A stretch of DNA of 18,343 nucleotides from Alangreenwoodia sp963602445 (GCA_963602445.1 CAVCIY010000090.1:1-18343); one strand, 5' to 3'. Positions 1 to 6,658 are shown, counted from the stretch's first letter. Numbers and translations: made by a program. Notes: generated from the sequence alone by a model not told the origin.

Positions 1-24
1 GAGTTTATGAGTTTATGAGTTTAT
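1..24. repeat. 8-bp tandem repeat, three copies
   Basis: GAGTTTAT occurs three times head to tail, and the last copy overlaps the nrdG stop codon. It lies just downstream of nrdG on that gene's strand. The left window edge cuts the view, so the array may continue. It fits the local-repeat habit of the other intergenic regions here. Confidence 0.8.
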
Positions 25-764
25 AAGCTTATAGAATCATATATCTGCTGCTCTTCATCATGCCATATCACGACTTCATCGCTCTCAAGTGATTTTTTTA
101 CGTCTATAATGCGCTGGTTTGTAGACCCTCTGAACCTGAGATCTATTACCTTCAACTCCTCCACAAATTCGCCGTCCACAAGAACGTCTATCATGGAAAG
201 CAGTTCCATAGCACTGTCTTCTGCATCTGTACTGTCCCCTGCATCCGCAAAACGTTTCTCACCTGCGCAGCCTTCCGGATCTGCGAAGCCATCGGAACAC
301 TGTCCTTCCGATATACTTTTCGCTGCCACACTTTCCGCCGGGATACTTTCCGTTGACTGCCTTCCCACTGTCATTCTTTCAGTCGACATACTTTTCGGCG
401 ATTTTCTTCCTGTTGATAGCTTTCCTGTCAGAATATCTTTCTCATAATCATATCCCGTATAACACCAGACTGTCTTGTCAGGAAACTCGCTTCGCACACG
501 CCTCAGAAGCTTCACCAGCTGAGCTTGATTTCCGGGCTCAAACGGATCTCCGCCGAGAAGTGAAAGACCCTTTACAAACGGAAGCCTAAGCTCCTCTATA
601 ATCTGCTCTGTCACGCTGTCGTCGTAGACTTCCCCGGCTTCAAACGGCCACGTCTCCGGATTGAAGCAATTTTTGCAATGATGCCTGCAGCCGCTCACAT
701 AAAGCGAAACTCTGACTCCGGGTCCGTTCGATATGTCGCGCTTCTTTATCTTCATATAATTCAT
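21..764 (-). CDS. nrdG: Anaerobic ribonucleoside-triphosphate reductase activating protein with a repeat-encoded insertion
   Basis: This is a radical-SAM activase that uses an iron-sulfur cluster and S-adenosylmethionine to install the glycyl radical on NrdD. The protein has 247 residues from the chosen start. The cluster motif CRHHCKNC (C26, C30, C33) follows the family-typical DISNGPGVR segment, then come LLGGDPFEP and WCYTGYDYE; the C-terminal part has IDVLVDGEF and LRFRGSTNQR. Start: ATG at 764 has GGGGGAGG six to seven bases upstream and aligns with the N-terminus of E. coli NrdG; an ATG at 788 lacks this. NrdG proteins are usually 150-180 residues. The excess is a segment at about residues 113-185, rich in Ser, Thr, Glu, Lys and Ala, placed between the radical-SAM core and the conserved C-terminal part, and largely made of degenerate pentapeptides. 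It lies 154 bp downstream of nrdD on the same strand, probably in one operon. The function call is firm; the role of the insertion is unknown. Confidence 0.93.
   Translation of the reverse strand: MNYMKIKKRDISNGPGVRVSLYVSGCRHHCKNCFNPETWPFEAGEVYDDSVTEQIIEELRLPFVKGLSLLGGDPFEPGNQAQLVKLLRRVRSEFPDKTVWCYTGYDYEKDILTGKLSTGRKSPKSMSTERMTVGRQSTESIPAESVAAKSISEGQCSDGFADPEGCAGEKRFADAGDSTDAEDSAMELLSMIDVLVDGEFVEELKVIDLRFRGSTNQRIIDVKKSLESDEVVIWHDEEQQIYDSISL
313..432. repeat. 15-bp degenerate tandem repeat inside nrdG
   Basis: Eight consecutive 15-bp units can be laid end to end. On the plus strand they share the theme ATACTTTTCsGyksm; clear examples begin at 313, 343 and 388. Because 15 is a multiple of 3 the array stays in frame and gives pentapeptides on the nrdG strand such as KLSTG, SMSTE, RQSTE and SIPAE, with consensus roughly (S/R)-x-S-T-(E/G). 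Decayed units appear to continue toward position 210. The units are well diverged, so the expansion is old or under weak constraint. Confidence 0.7.
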
Positions 765-793
765 ACGCTGCCTCCCCCTTTCCGTCATCGGTC

Positions 794-893
794 TTTCGCA
801 TTTCCGACCGTTTGCCGGCCGCCGCCTTACTCTGTGCCGCCGGCTTTAGCCTGCATCATTTCGCATTTCCGACCGTTTGCCGGCCGCCGCCTT
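794..893. repeat. 35-bp perfect direct repeat between nrdD and nrdG
   Basis: Positions 794-828 and 859-893 are identical over 35 bp and lie 65 bp apart, giving a one-and-a-half-copy duplication that fills most of the 154-bp gap. The repeat contains a GC-rich GCCGGCCGCCGCC segment that could fold in the nrdD-nrdG transcript. No terminator with a T-run is seen, so read-through into nrdG is likely. Confidence 0.9.
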
Positions 894-918
894 TCTTCCA
901 TCAGTCGCTCGCCGCACA

Positions 919-3045
919 TTAAAGATGCAGCACGCGCGCCTTTATCTCCTTAGTCTTTCCGACATTCCAGAAATTTTCTCCAAGATATCCGCACGTACGC
1001 CTCGTGACATTCATGCGATTTTGATCCTTGTTTCCGCAATTCGGGCATTCCCATTCGTTGTCATCATTAATAATAATCTCACCGTCGTACCCGCAAATGT
1101 GGCAATAATCGGATTTTGTATTGAACTCGGCATATTGGATATTGTCATAAATAAATTTTACTACGTCCTCCATAGCCTCGAGGTTGTTTTTCATATTCGG
1201 TATCTCGACATATGAAATGGCACCGCCCGACGAAATCGTCTGAAATTCGCTCTCAAAGCTGAATTTCGAGAATGCGTCTATTTCCTCCCTGACGTCCACG
1301 TGATAAGAGTTTGTATAATATCCCTTGTCAGTAATGTCTTCAATGTCGCCGAAACGTTCCTTGTCTATCCGCGCGAAGCGGTAGCAAAGCGACTCGGCAG
1401 GAGTGCCGTAAAGGCCGAAGCCTATGCCTGTCTCAGCCTTCCATTCTTCACATTTTCCTCTCATATATTTCATGACCTTAAGCGCAAAGTCGTGACCTTC
1501 CTTGGTTGTGTGACTGACTCCCTTCATAGCCTTGGTCATCTCGTAAATGCCTATATAACCGAGTGAAATGGTCGAATATCCGCCCTCAAGATACTTGTCG
1601 ATAGTCTCACCTTTATCGAGTCTCGCAATGGCGCCGTACTGCCAGTGAACCGGACTCGTGTCTGATTTTACGCCTTTTAAGGCATTGTGTCTGCACATAA
1701 GAGCCTCGTAGCAGAGGTCCAGTCTCTCGTCAAGAAGCTTCCAAAACTTCTTCTCGTCTCCTGCCGCAATAATGCCGATCTGAGGGAGATTTATGCTGAC
1801 AACTCCCTGGTTGAACCGTCCCTCAAACTTGTACTCGCCATTTTCATCCTTCCACGGTGAGAGAAAGCTCCTGCATCCCATGCAGCTGAAAACGTTGCCT
1901 TCATAATGCTCACGCATCTTCTTTGCCGAGATATAATCAGGATACATGCGCTTTGCGGAGCACTTTATGGCCAATCTGGTAATATAGTCATATTTGCCGC
2001 CTTGAAGACAATTGTGTTCGTCAAGTACGTAGATCAGCTTAGGGAATGCCGGCGTGACATATACGCCCTTTTCATTCTTTATGCCCTGGAGTCTCTGTCT
2101 GAGAATCTCCTCGATAATCATGGCATTTTCCTTGATATATTCGTCATCCGACTTTAGATTCAGGAATAATGTCACGAACGGCGGCTGGCCGTTTGTCGTC
2201 ATGAGGGTATTTATCTGGTACTGAATAGTTTGAACTCCCGATCTCAGCTCGTCATTCAGTCTGTCACATGTCAGCTTTTCTATAATCTCCTCAGGTACGT
2301 CGCTGCCGCAATCTTTCTCTATCTGTTTTCTGAATTTGTTATAACTGTACCTGAGATATTTGCCAAGATGGCTTATGTCTACGGACTGTCCGCCATACTG
2401 GCTGCTCGCAACTGCCGCTATAATCTGTGTCATTACCGTGCATGCAACCTGAAAGCTCTTCGGTGACTCAATCATCTTGCCATTCATAACCGTTCCGTTG
2501 TCAAGCATGTCGCCGATATTTATCAGACAGCAGTTGAAGATAGGCTGCAAAAAATAATCTGCGTCATGAAAATGAAGAATTCCCTCGTCATGCGCCTTCG
2601 AAATCTTCTCCGGAAGCAGAATCCTTCTGGTCAGATCCTTTGAAACCTCCCCTGCGATAAGGTCTCTCTGGGTTGATGCGATCACTGCATTCTTATTTGA
2701 ATTTTCTTCCATTACATCCTTATTGTTGTTTCTGATGAGGCTGAGAACGGAATCATCTGTCGTATTTGCCTTGCGCACCAGGGCTCTTGAGTATCTGTAT
2801 ATGATATAAGCCTTTGCGAGAACAAACTTACCCTCCTCCATCAGCTTCTTTTCGACCATATCCTGGATGTCTTCGACGAGAAGTCGCGGTCTTTTTCTGC
2901 CGGCTATATAGTCAGCAATCATGCGCACTCTGTCTTCAGCCAGACGATCCTCTTCGTCTACAGCCATGTTCGCTTTCATAATGGCATTGTAAATTTTCTC
3001 GCGGTCAAAATCCACCGTGTCGCCATTTCTTTTGATAACCTTCAT
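919..3045 (-). CDS. nrdD: Anaerobic (class III) ribonucleoside-triphosphate reductase, large subunit
   Basis: This cytoplasmic glycyl-radical enzyme reduces ribonucleoside triphosphates to deoxyribonucleotides under anoxia. The protein has 708 residues, the normal family length. Residues 1 to about 92 form an ATP-cone starting MKVIKRNGDTVDFD, an allosteric dATP/ATP sensor. The catalytic barrel follows, with Cys residues in NCCLINIGD and FSCMGCRSFL. The C-terminus holds a four-Cys zinc site (CHIC and CPNC) and the glycyl-radical loop RRTCGYLG, radical Gly at about 686. Start: ATG at 3045 has AAGGAG about nine bases upstream and begins exactly at the ATP-cone; an in-frame ATG at 3177 would add 44 residues without family resemblance. 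It depends on NrdG encoded downstream. Regulation is probably by NrdR through the two boxes near 3404-3461. No aerobic reductase is visible in the window. Confidence 0.97.
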   Translation of the reverse strand: MKVIKRNGDTVDFDREKIYNAIMKANMAVDEEDRLAEDRVRMIADYIAGRKRPRLLVEDIQDMVEKKLMEEGKFVLAKAYIIYRYSRALVRKANTTDDSVLSLIRNNNKDVMEENSNKNAVIASTQRDLIAGEVSKDLTRRILLPEKISKAHDEGILHFHDADYFLQPIFNCCLINIGDMLDNGTVMNGKMIESPKSFQVACTVMTQIIAAVASSQYGGQSVDISHLGKYLRYSYNKFRKQIEKDCGSDVPEEIIEKLTCDRLNDELRSGVQTIQYQINTLMTTNGQPPFVTLFLNLKSDDEYIKENAMIIEEILRQRLQGIKNEKGVYVTPAFPKLIYVLDEHNCLQGGKYDYITRLAIKCSAKRMYPDYISAKKMREHYEGNVFSCMGCRSFLSPWKDENGEYKFEGRFNQGVVSINLPQIGIIAAGDEKKFWKLLDERLDLCYEALMCRHNALKGVKSDTSPVHWQYGAIARLDKGETIDKYLEGGYSTISLGYIGIYEMTKAMKGVSHTTKEGHDFALKVMKYMRGKCEEWKAETGIGFGLYGTPAESLCYRFARIDKERFGDIEDITDKGYYTNSYHVDVREEIDAFSKFSFESEFQTISSGGAISYVEIPNMKNNLEAMEDVVKFIYDNIQYAEFNTKSDYCHICGYDGEIIINDDNEWECPNCGNKDQNRMNVTRRTCGYLGENFWNVGKTKEIKARVLHL

Positions 3046-3066
3046 AATGCAACCACTCCTTAACAT

Positions 3067-3159
3067 ATATATAAAAGAAAATCCATGCCGGATATTCGTA
3101 AATCCGCGCCGGATATTTGAAATTTGATTTCCATCAGATATAGATATATAAAAGAAAAT
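3067..3159. repeat. 16-bp direct repeat in the nrdD leader
   Basis: ATATATAAAAGAAAAT occurs at 3067-3082 and again at 3144-3159, 77 bp apart. Between them GCCGGATATT also occurs twice, near 3087 and 3107. These sequences lie in the predicted untranslated leader of nrdD, close to its ribosome binding site. No function is evident. Confidence 0.7.
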
Positions 3160-3191
3160 TGCCGCCGCTTCCGCCACCTGGACTCTTTATC

Positions 3192-3304
3192 CGGGCAAGC
3201 TTCGTGCGAGCTCTTTTCTTCCCGGCGAACTTTCTCCCGGCACGCTTCATCCGGACTTCCGACGCTCGGGCAAGCTTCGTACGAGCTCTTTTCGTCCCGG
3301 CGAA
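3192..3304. repeat. 38-bp direct repeat in the nrdD leader
   Basis: Positions 3192-3229 and 3267-3304 match at 36 of 38 bases, 75 bp apart, again as a one-and-a-half-copy duplication. It is followed by a 12-bp tandem, CTCAGTCCAAAT, twice, near 3309-3332. Both lie in the predicted nrdD leader. Together with the 16-bp repeat they make most of the leader repetitive. Confidence 0.85.
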
Positions 3305-3377
3305 ATCTCTCAGTCCAAATCTCAGTCCAAATTTAACGATATTTTGCGGCTGTAATTAATTCTTAATCGTCGTGTAT

Positions 3378-3406
3378 ATCTTAGCAGAATATCATATGCA
3401 TGTCCA
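3378..3406 (-). promoter_or_regulatory. Putative nrdD promoter
   Basis: On the minus strand TGGACA (3406-3401) is followed after 17 bases by TAAGAT (3383-3378), matching the vegetative consensus at 5 of 6 and 4 of 6 positions. Transcription would start near 3371, giving a leader of about 325 nt before nrdD. The -35 element partly overlaps the first NrdR-like box, which suits repression. This is a prediction by eye. Confidence 0.45.
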
Positions 3407-3419
3407 CAATATATTGGTG
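3404..3419. promoter_or_regulatory. NrdR-box-like palindrome 1
   Basis: CCACAATATATTGGTG has a core CAATATATTG (3407-3416) that fits the NrdR box core CWATATATWG exactly. NrdR is the ATP-cone/zinc-ribbon repressor of ribonucleotide reductase genes, and its boxes normally occur in pairs near nrd promoters. The match sits at the -35 region of the predicted nrdD promoter. Confidence 0.65.
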
Positions 3420-3445
3420 TTTTTTTATGACTTTTATGTTACAAC

Positions 3446-3461
3446 GTTCTATATCTAGTGG
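3446..3461. promoter_or_regulatory. NrdR-box-like palindrome 2
   Basis: GTTCTATATCTAGTGG has the core CTATATCTAG (3449-3458), which fits CWATATATWG with one mismatch. Its centre is 42 bp, four helical turns, from box 1, so both would lie on the same DNA face, as expected for cooperative NrdR binding. Confidence 0.55.
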
Positions 3462-3643
3462 TGCATTGTGTCTTCAACATTGTCCCGAAATGTCGTGATT
3501 TGTTGTAATCTTCCCGATTTTACTTGCCGGCTGAGGATGCTGTATATTCCTCTGCAAAATTTTCACCTCTTTTTTCAATTTTTCACGATAAAGTTTTTGC
3601 CTAAATGACGTCTTAATATGTTATCATTTTAATTGACAACAGC

Positions 3644-3775
3644 ATGCCGGCCGTAAGCATATTGCGAAGCAACGGTCGGCATAAGCGATAAACATCAATC
3701 GTAGGTGCGATCAGAGTACGTCAATTCACCGATACTATCATAGTGCGTCAACGATCGACTTCAAAGGCGATTGAC
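3644..3775 (+). promoter_or_regulatory. Structured leader upstream of the thioesterase gene (three predicted hairpins)
   Basis: Three hairpins can be drawn in a row. Hairpin 1 pairs 3644-3654 with 3672-3682 over 11 bp with one G-U pair and has a small inner hairpin TTGC/GCAA. Hairpin 2 pairs ATC...GGTG (3698-3707) with CACCGAT (3727-3733) with a 3-nt bulge. Hairpin 3 pairs 3747-3757 with 3768-3775 over 8 bp, again with a 3-nt bulge. GTCAA also occurs near 3719, offering an alternative partner for TTGAC at 3771. No known riboswitch class was recognised. GATACTAT at 3731 and 3780 hints that part of the region may instead be a decayed duplication. The stretch 3462-3643 upstream shows only AT-rich sequence, with no clear promoter. 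Confidence 0.4.
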
Positions 3776-3816
3776 TCAGGATACTATATGTTGAAATTGG
3801 AAAGGAGCATACGAAA

Positions 3817-4284
3817 ATGAAATGGACACATGATGAGCTTAAAGAATACCTTCGCGGCATAACTGACCGCGCTCCGGAGCTCAATGCCGCAGCCGGCAGT
3901 GAAATATTTGAAATGGAATTTGTAGATTATAATGACGACAACGAATATATCGTTAAATATCCGATAAAAAAATGGCAAAGAAATCCGTTCGGAAATCTTC
4001 AGGGCGGCATGCTCTGCTACTACATGGATGCTGTTGCCGGAACACTTTCTTGGGCTTCTGTAGACTGCGAGCCTGTAGGCACCGTAGACATAAATGTCAC
4101 ATTTATAAGAGCCGTGACGGAAAATATCGATTATATTATCGTAAAGGCTAAGGTAATAAGCATCGGGCGCCGCGTAGTCGTTGCAACTGCCGAAGTATTC
4201 GACCCGGACGGATGGCTCATGGCCACTGCGATCACAAATACCACAAGGCTTCTTCCGCCTGATCCGAATCCGACAATTGTATAA
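3817..4284 (+). CDS. PaaI-family hotdog-fold thioesterase
   Basis: This is probably a small cytoplasmic acyl-CoA thioesterase of 155 residues, the usual size for the family. The signature N56-PFGNLQGGM...D71 corresponds to the PaaI/4HBT pattern NxxGxxHGGxxxxxxD, with Gln62 where many members have His. The later segment GTVDINVTFIRAV matches the strand following the active-site helix, where thioesterases typically read D-x-x-V-x-F-x-R. The physiological substrate cannot be told from sequence. Start: ATG 3817 has AAAGGAG nine bases upstream. It is a single plus-strand gene between minus-strand genes and is preceded by a structured leader, so its expression may be controlled after initiation. 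Two hairpins and a strong stem-loop follow it. Confidence 0.85.
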   Translation: MKWTHDELKEYLRGITDRAPELNAAAGSEIFEMEFVDYNDDNEYIVKYPIKKWQRNPFGNLQGGMLCYYMDAVAGTLSWASVDCEPVGTVDINVTFIRAVTENIDYIIVKAKVISIGRRVVVATAEVFDPDGWLMATAITNTTRLLPPDPNPTIV

Positions 4285-4329
4285 CCAAAATCTTATAATT
4301 TTACGAATATATAAAGTTTTCGACAAGAG

Positions 4330-4350
4330 AGCGGCAAGAGAATTGCCGCT
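4330..4350 (+). other. Hairpin downstream of the thioesterase gene
   Basis: AGCGGCAA (4330-4337) and TTGCCGCT (4343-4350) form an 8-bp perfect stem with a 5-nt loop. No T-run follows, so it is not a classical terminator on its own. Its arms resemble the larger terminator at 4399-4441. Confidence 0.6.
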
Positions 4351-4368
4351 TGGCTAAAACCGCCGTCT

Positions 4369-4387
4369 GCCTAAAAAAAATTTAGGC
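4369..4387. other. AT-rich hairpin GCCTAAA/TTTAGGC
   Basis: GCCTAAA (4369-4375) and TTTAGGC (4381-4387) are perfect complements around an A5 loop. It sits between two stronger hairpins in the convergent 3' region. There is no T-run after either arm. Confidence 0.5.
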
Positions 4388-4398
4388 GACACACCAAA

Positions 4399-4441
4399 AA
4401 GCGCGGCAAGCCGCACCTCACCGGTGCGTCTTGCCGCGCTT
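4399..4441 (-). terminator. Strong, probably bidirectional terminator
   Basis: A 12-bp perfect stem (4399-4410 with 4430-4441), one mismatch, then a further 6-bp stem CGCACC/GGTGCG around a 5-nt loop. Read on the minus strand the stem is followed by a TTTTT run (4400-4396), giving a classical intrinsic terminator for the cysteine hydrolase gene. On the plus strand only TTATATT follows, so termination of the thioesterase transcript is likely weaker. Confidence 0.8.
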
Positions 4442-4612
4442 ATATTCTGCAATTTGCCATGCTTATTCTTTGCGGCTTACATCGCCCATGCTCTTCAACA
4501 TACCAAGCTTATGCCCCACGTCCTACCACGCCTGTGCATCGCGTCTTGCCACGCTTACCACCCGCGTCTTGCCACGCTTGCGCTTTATAACTTCCTGCAC
4601 TTATTCAGAATA
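4425..4612. repeat. About 23-bp degenerate tandem array next to the terminator
   Basis: Units related to GCGTCTTGCCACGCTTA recur about every 23 bp. The first is the 3' arm of the terminator itself (GCGTCTTGCCGCGCTT, 4426-4441). The two best later copies begin near 4533 and 4556 and share GCGTCTTGCCACGCTT; weaker copies lie between. The array fills the interval up to the stop of the cysteine hydrolase gene. No gene is supported in this interval. Confidence 0.6.
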
Positions 4613-4614
4613 TC

Positions 4615-5199
4615 TTACAGATTTTGATTGACATATGCTCTTTTCAAAATATCTGCGACGTCTTCGCGGCTCCGAATGTCGCTGTCCGTTATAAGAAAAT
4701 CCGGGCCTATGAGATGCTCCATGGATATGATGCCTGCGTTGTGATATTTCGGTCCGTCATGCGAGCCCGAATATTCTGTCAGCACAAGCGGCCTGACTCC
4801 GAGCTCAAATAAATCCGCAGCCGTAGACAGCAGACAGCATTCCGTATCAAAGCCAAGAAGGAAAACATGCGGCGGAAGCTCGCCCTTGCCAAGCTTCGTC
4901 AAAAGCTCCACAAGCTCTTCGGTAACTCCCGAATAAATATTTTTTTCGGTAATATAGTCCACATATGGGATGATTTCGGGCACGAGAGCCTGTTCTTCTT
5001 CTGTGCACAAATCCTTCCAGTCCATCAGCCTGCTTATATTGCTGTCCGGAGTGTTCCAATATTTTGTCGCCACAACCGTGTCAAAAAGGCGCGCCTCAAG
5101 GAGCTTCTCTATCACGGGAATTTTTTCCACTGTAAATTTTTTGGTAAATCCCACCTGCACATCAACCAATATGAGAATATTTTTGTTGTAATCTATCAT
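4615..5199 (-). CDS. Cysteine hydrolase, isochorismatase-like family
   Basis: The 194-residue cytoplasmic hydrolase has the family's likely catalytic triad: Asp13 in ILILVDVQVGF, Lys86 in ITEKNIYSG, and Cys122 in GFDTECCLLSTA. The fold covers isochorismatases, nicotinamidases and other amidases, and the substrate cannot be assigned. Compared with nicotinamidase, no metal-binding Asp-His-His cluster is evident, so a nicotinamidase role is not supported. Start: ATG 5199 has GAGG about eight bases upstream and begins just before the first beta strand; an in-frame ATG at 5277 would add 26 residues encoded by intergenic repeats. The gene lies 244 bp downstream of the DUF1002 gene with no terminator seen between, so co-transcription is possible. 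Confidence 0.85.
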   Translation of the reverse strand: MIDYNKNILILVDVQVGFTKKFTVEKIPVIEKLLEARLFDTVVATKYWNTPDSNISRLMDWKDLCTEEEQALVPEIIPYVDYITEKNIYSGVTEELVELLTKLGKGELPPHVFLLGFDTECCLLSTAADLFELGVRPLVLTEYSGSHDGPKYHNAGIISMEHLIGPDFLITDSDIRSREDVADILKRAYVNQNL

Positions 5200-5215
5200 C
5201 TCAAATTCCTCATTC

Positions 5216-5440
5216 TCCGTGCCAAGCCACATCTGTTTTTCGTGCCGGATTATATTCTTCTCCGCACCAAACCACAACTTTTCCTCACCGGATTATACTT
5301 TTTTATACTTTTATCCGCGCCTAGTCACATCTGTTTTTCGCCAAATTGCGATTCCAAATTCCCTGCACCTAGCCACAACTTTTCCGCACTGGATTATACT
5401 TTTATCCGCGCCAAATTGCAGCGTTTTTCCTACGCCGAAT
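5216..5440. repeat. About 46-bp degenerate tandem array, five units
   Basis: Units start near 5216, 5261, 5314, 5362 and 5405, each beginning like TCCGCACCTAGCCAC, followed by AACTTTTCC or ATCTGTTTTTC, then often GGATTATACTT. The array occupies nearly the entire gap between the DUF1002 and cysteine hydrolase genes and its last unit abuts the DUF1002 stop codon. Units are visibly diverged and vary in length from about 43 to 53 bp. Confidence 0.75.
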
Positions 5441-5443
5441 TCA

Positions 5444-6424
5444 TCAGTTGAACAAGCTCTTTATGGCATCTATGATCTTCGTGAAAATACTTGAAATCGT
5501 CGCGATAAATGAATCCTTGTCAAAATCACTCATATCTATCCCGAGATTGCTGAGTCTGTCATATATGTCTGCGGCCTGCTGCTTGAGCTGATCCGGGTCG
5601 ATATCAAGCTTTGCGATTTTCTTCATCAATGCGAGTATCTGCTGCTTTTCCGAATCTGTAAGAGTTATTCCAAGCTCTGAAGCGGCATCCTCAATCATCT
5701 GAAGAATCTCTTCATCCGAAGCGCCGTCAGCTGCGATAACCTTTTGCTTTACGAGTGCTACGAGATTTTCGGCTTCCTCTGAATTGCCTATATTGTCCGC
5801 AAGCTCGCCCGTAGTGACGATTTCCTCAACTGCGGCATCGGCATTTTCCTCTGAAATTTCCTGACCCGTGAGCCCCTTGTATGCTTCCATCGCACCCACA
5901 AGACCCGCTGTACCCGAAATGCTGGACGGACCCGCAACGATCACGTCTGCGTTCTCCACGCCGGCAGTAATAAGAGCGTTCTGGTACATACCTTCTGTAC
6001 AATATGAAATATTCTTTGTGGTGACATTTATACCGCCGCTTTTCTTCTTGTCAACGCGCACAGACGAAAGCGCCTTTGAGCCGATTACGCTTGCAGGAAG
6101 ATATTCGCCGAGATAATTCTTTTCCATTTCATTTGTGATCTGAACGACATTCATGTCAGCGAGATCGTCTTCTGACAGTTCGAGCAGACTGAGAACCTTC
6201 GTGCGCTGGTCAGCCGTGAGATCTGCGCCGAGAGCCAGATAAGAATCACTTGTGTCAGCAAATGCCGGTACGATCGAAACTGTGAGAACCACCGCAAGCG
6301 TAATAGCCGCCGTAACGGTCTTAAATAATAATCTTTTACCTGAGCGTTTAAACGCATCGGAATGCTCAATGGCATTCTTTCTGTTTCTATTTTCCTTATG
6401 CTTAATCATGCTAAACTTTTTCAT
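5444..6424 (-). CDS. Exported DUF1002 (YpuA-like) protein
   Basis: The 326-residue protein has a long basic N-region (about residues 1-33), a hydrophobic stretch (about 34-53) and a likely signal peptidase site after PAFA, so it is probably secreted or wall-associated. The mature part starts with a family-typical YLALGADLTADQRTKVL segment and contains the NEMEKNYLGEYLP, ALSSVRV and NISYCTEGMYQNALITAGV blocks seen in DUF1002 proteins such as Bacillus YpuA. The C-terminal half is helical and acidic and ends in SIFTKIIDAIKSLFN, an amphipathic helix. Function of the family is not established. Start: ATG 6424 has AGAAGG eight bases upstream; an upstream ATG at 6493 would read through repeats. The 5' flank carries a tandem CTGATAAT (6441-6456) and the 19-bp array. 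Confidence 0.85.
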   Translation of the reverse strand: MKKFSMIKHKENRNRKNAIEHSDAFKRSGKRLLFKTVTAAITLAVVLTVSIVPAFADTSDSYLALGADLTADQRTKVLSLLELSEDDLADMNVVQITNEMEKNYLGEYLPASVIGSKALSSVRVDKKKSGGINVTTKNISYCTEGMYQNALITAGVENADVIVAGPSSISGTAGLVGAMEAYKGLTGQEISEENADAAVEEIVTTGELADNIGNSEEAENLVALVKQKVIAADGASDEEILQMIEDAASELGITLTDSEKQQILALMKKIAKLDIDPDQLKQQAADIYDRLSNLGIDMSDFDKDSFIATISSIFTKIIDAIKSLFN

Positions 6425-6490
6425 AATACAAACCTTCTTTCTGATAATCTGATAATCTACCCCTATTATGCGCAATTGCTTTGTCGAAAA

Positions 6491-6658
6491 CATTCTGTCT
6501 TACCGAAAACATTCCGCCTTGCAGAAAACATGCTTCCTTGCAGAAAACATTCTGTCTTGCCGAAAAACATTCTGTCTTGCCGAAAACGTTCTGTCTTACC
6601 GAAAACATTCCGCCTCGCAGAAAACATTCTGTCTTGCCAAAACATATTGCCGAAAAAA
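6491..6658. repeat. 19-bp tandem array, nine units, upstream of the DUF1002 gene
   Basis: Nine head-to-tail units with consensus CATTCTGTCTTGCCGAAAA start at 6491, 6510, 6529, 6548, 6568, 6587, 6606, 6625 and 6643; the fourth has one extra A and the last two are shortened. Two subtypes, ...CTGTCTTrCCG... and ...CCGCCTyGCAG..., occur in a partly ordered pattern. The period is not a multiple of three, so this is not a coding repeat. It lies about 70 bp upstream of the DUF1002 start, where a promoter would be expected. The remaining sequence 6659-6808 shows no gene. Confidence 0.92.

Noticed and set aside
3046..3177. A 44-residue N-terminal extension of NrdD
   Set aside because: The ATP-cone begins at the ATG at 3045, which has an AAGGAG; the extension is encoded by the repetitive leader.
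3633..3663. TTGACA at 3633-3638 as a -35 for the thioesterase gene
   Set aside because: No acceptable -10 lies 16-18 bases downstream; the sequence there is the first hairpin.
3784..4326. A 180-codon minus-strand open frame opposite the thioesterase gene
   Set aside because: It is antisense to a gene with a clear ribosome site and a family signature; its protein is low quality (many Cys, Tyr and Arg) and resembles no family.
5200..5277. Longer start for the cysteine hydrolase at 5277
   Set aside because: The extra 26 residues are encoded by the intergenic array and precede the first strand of the fold; the ATG at 5199 has its own ribosome site.
6491..6658. Plasmid-type iterons or a CRISPR array
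   Set aside because: The units abut without spacers, so it is not CRISPR. No replication initiator gene lies nearby, and the surrounding genes are chromosomal housekeeping and surface genes.
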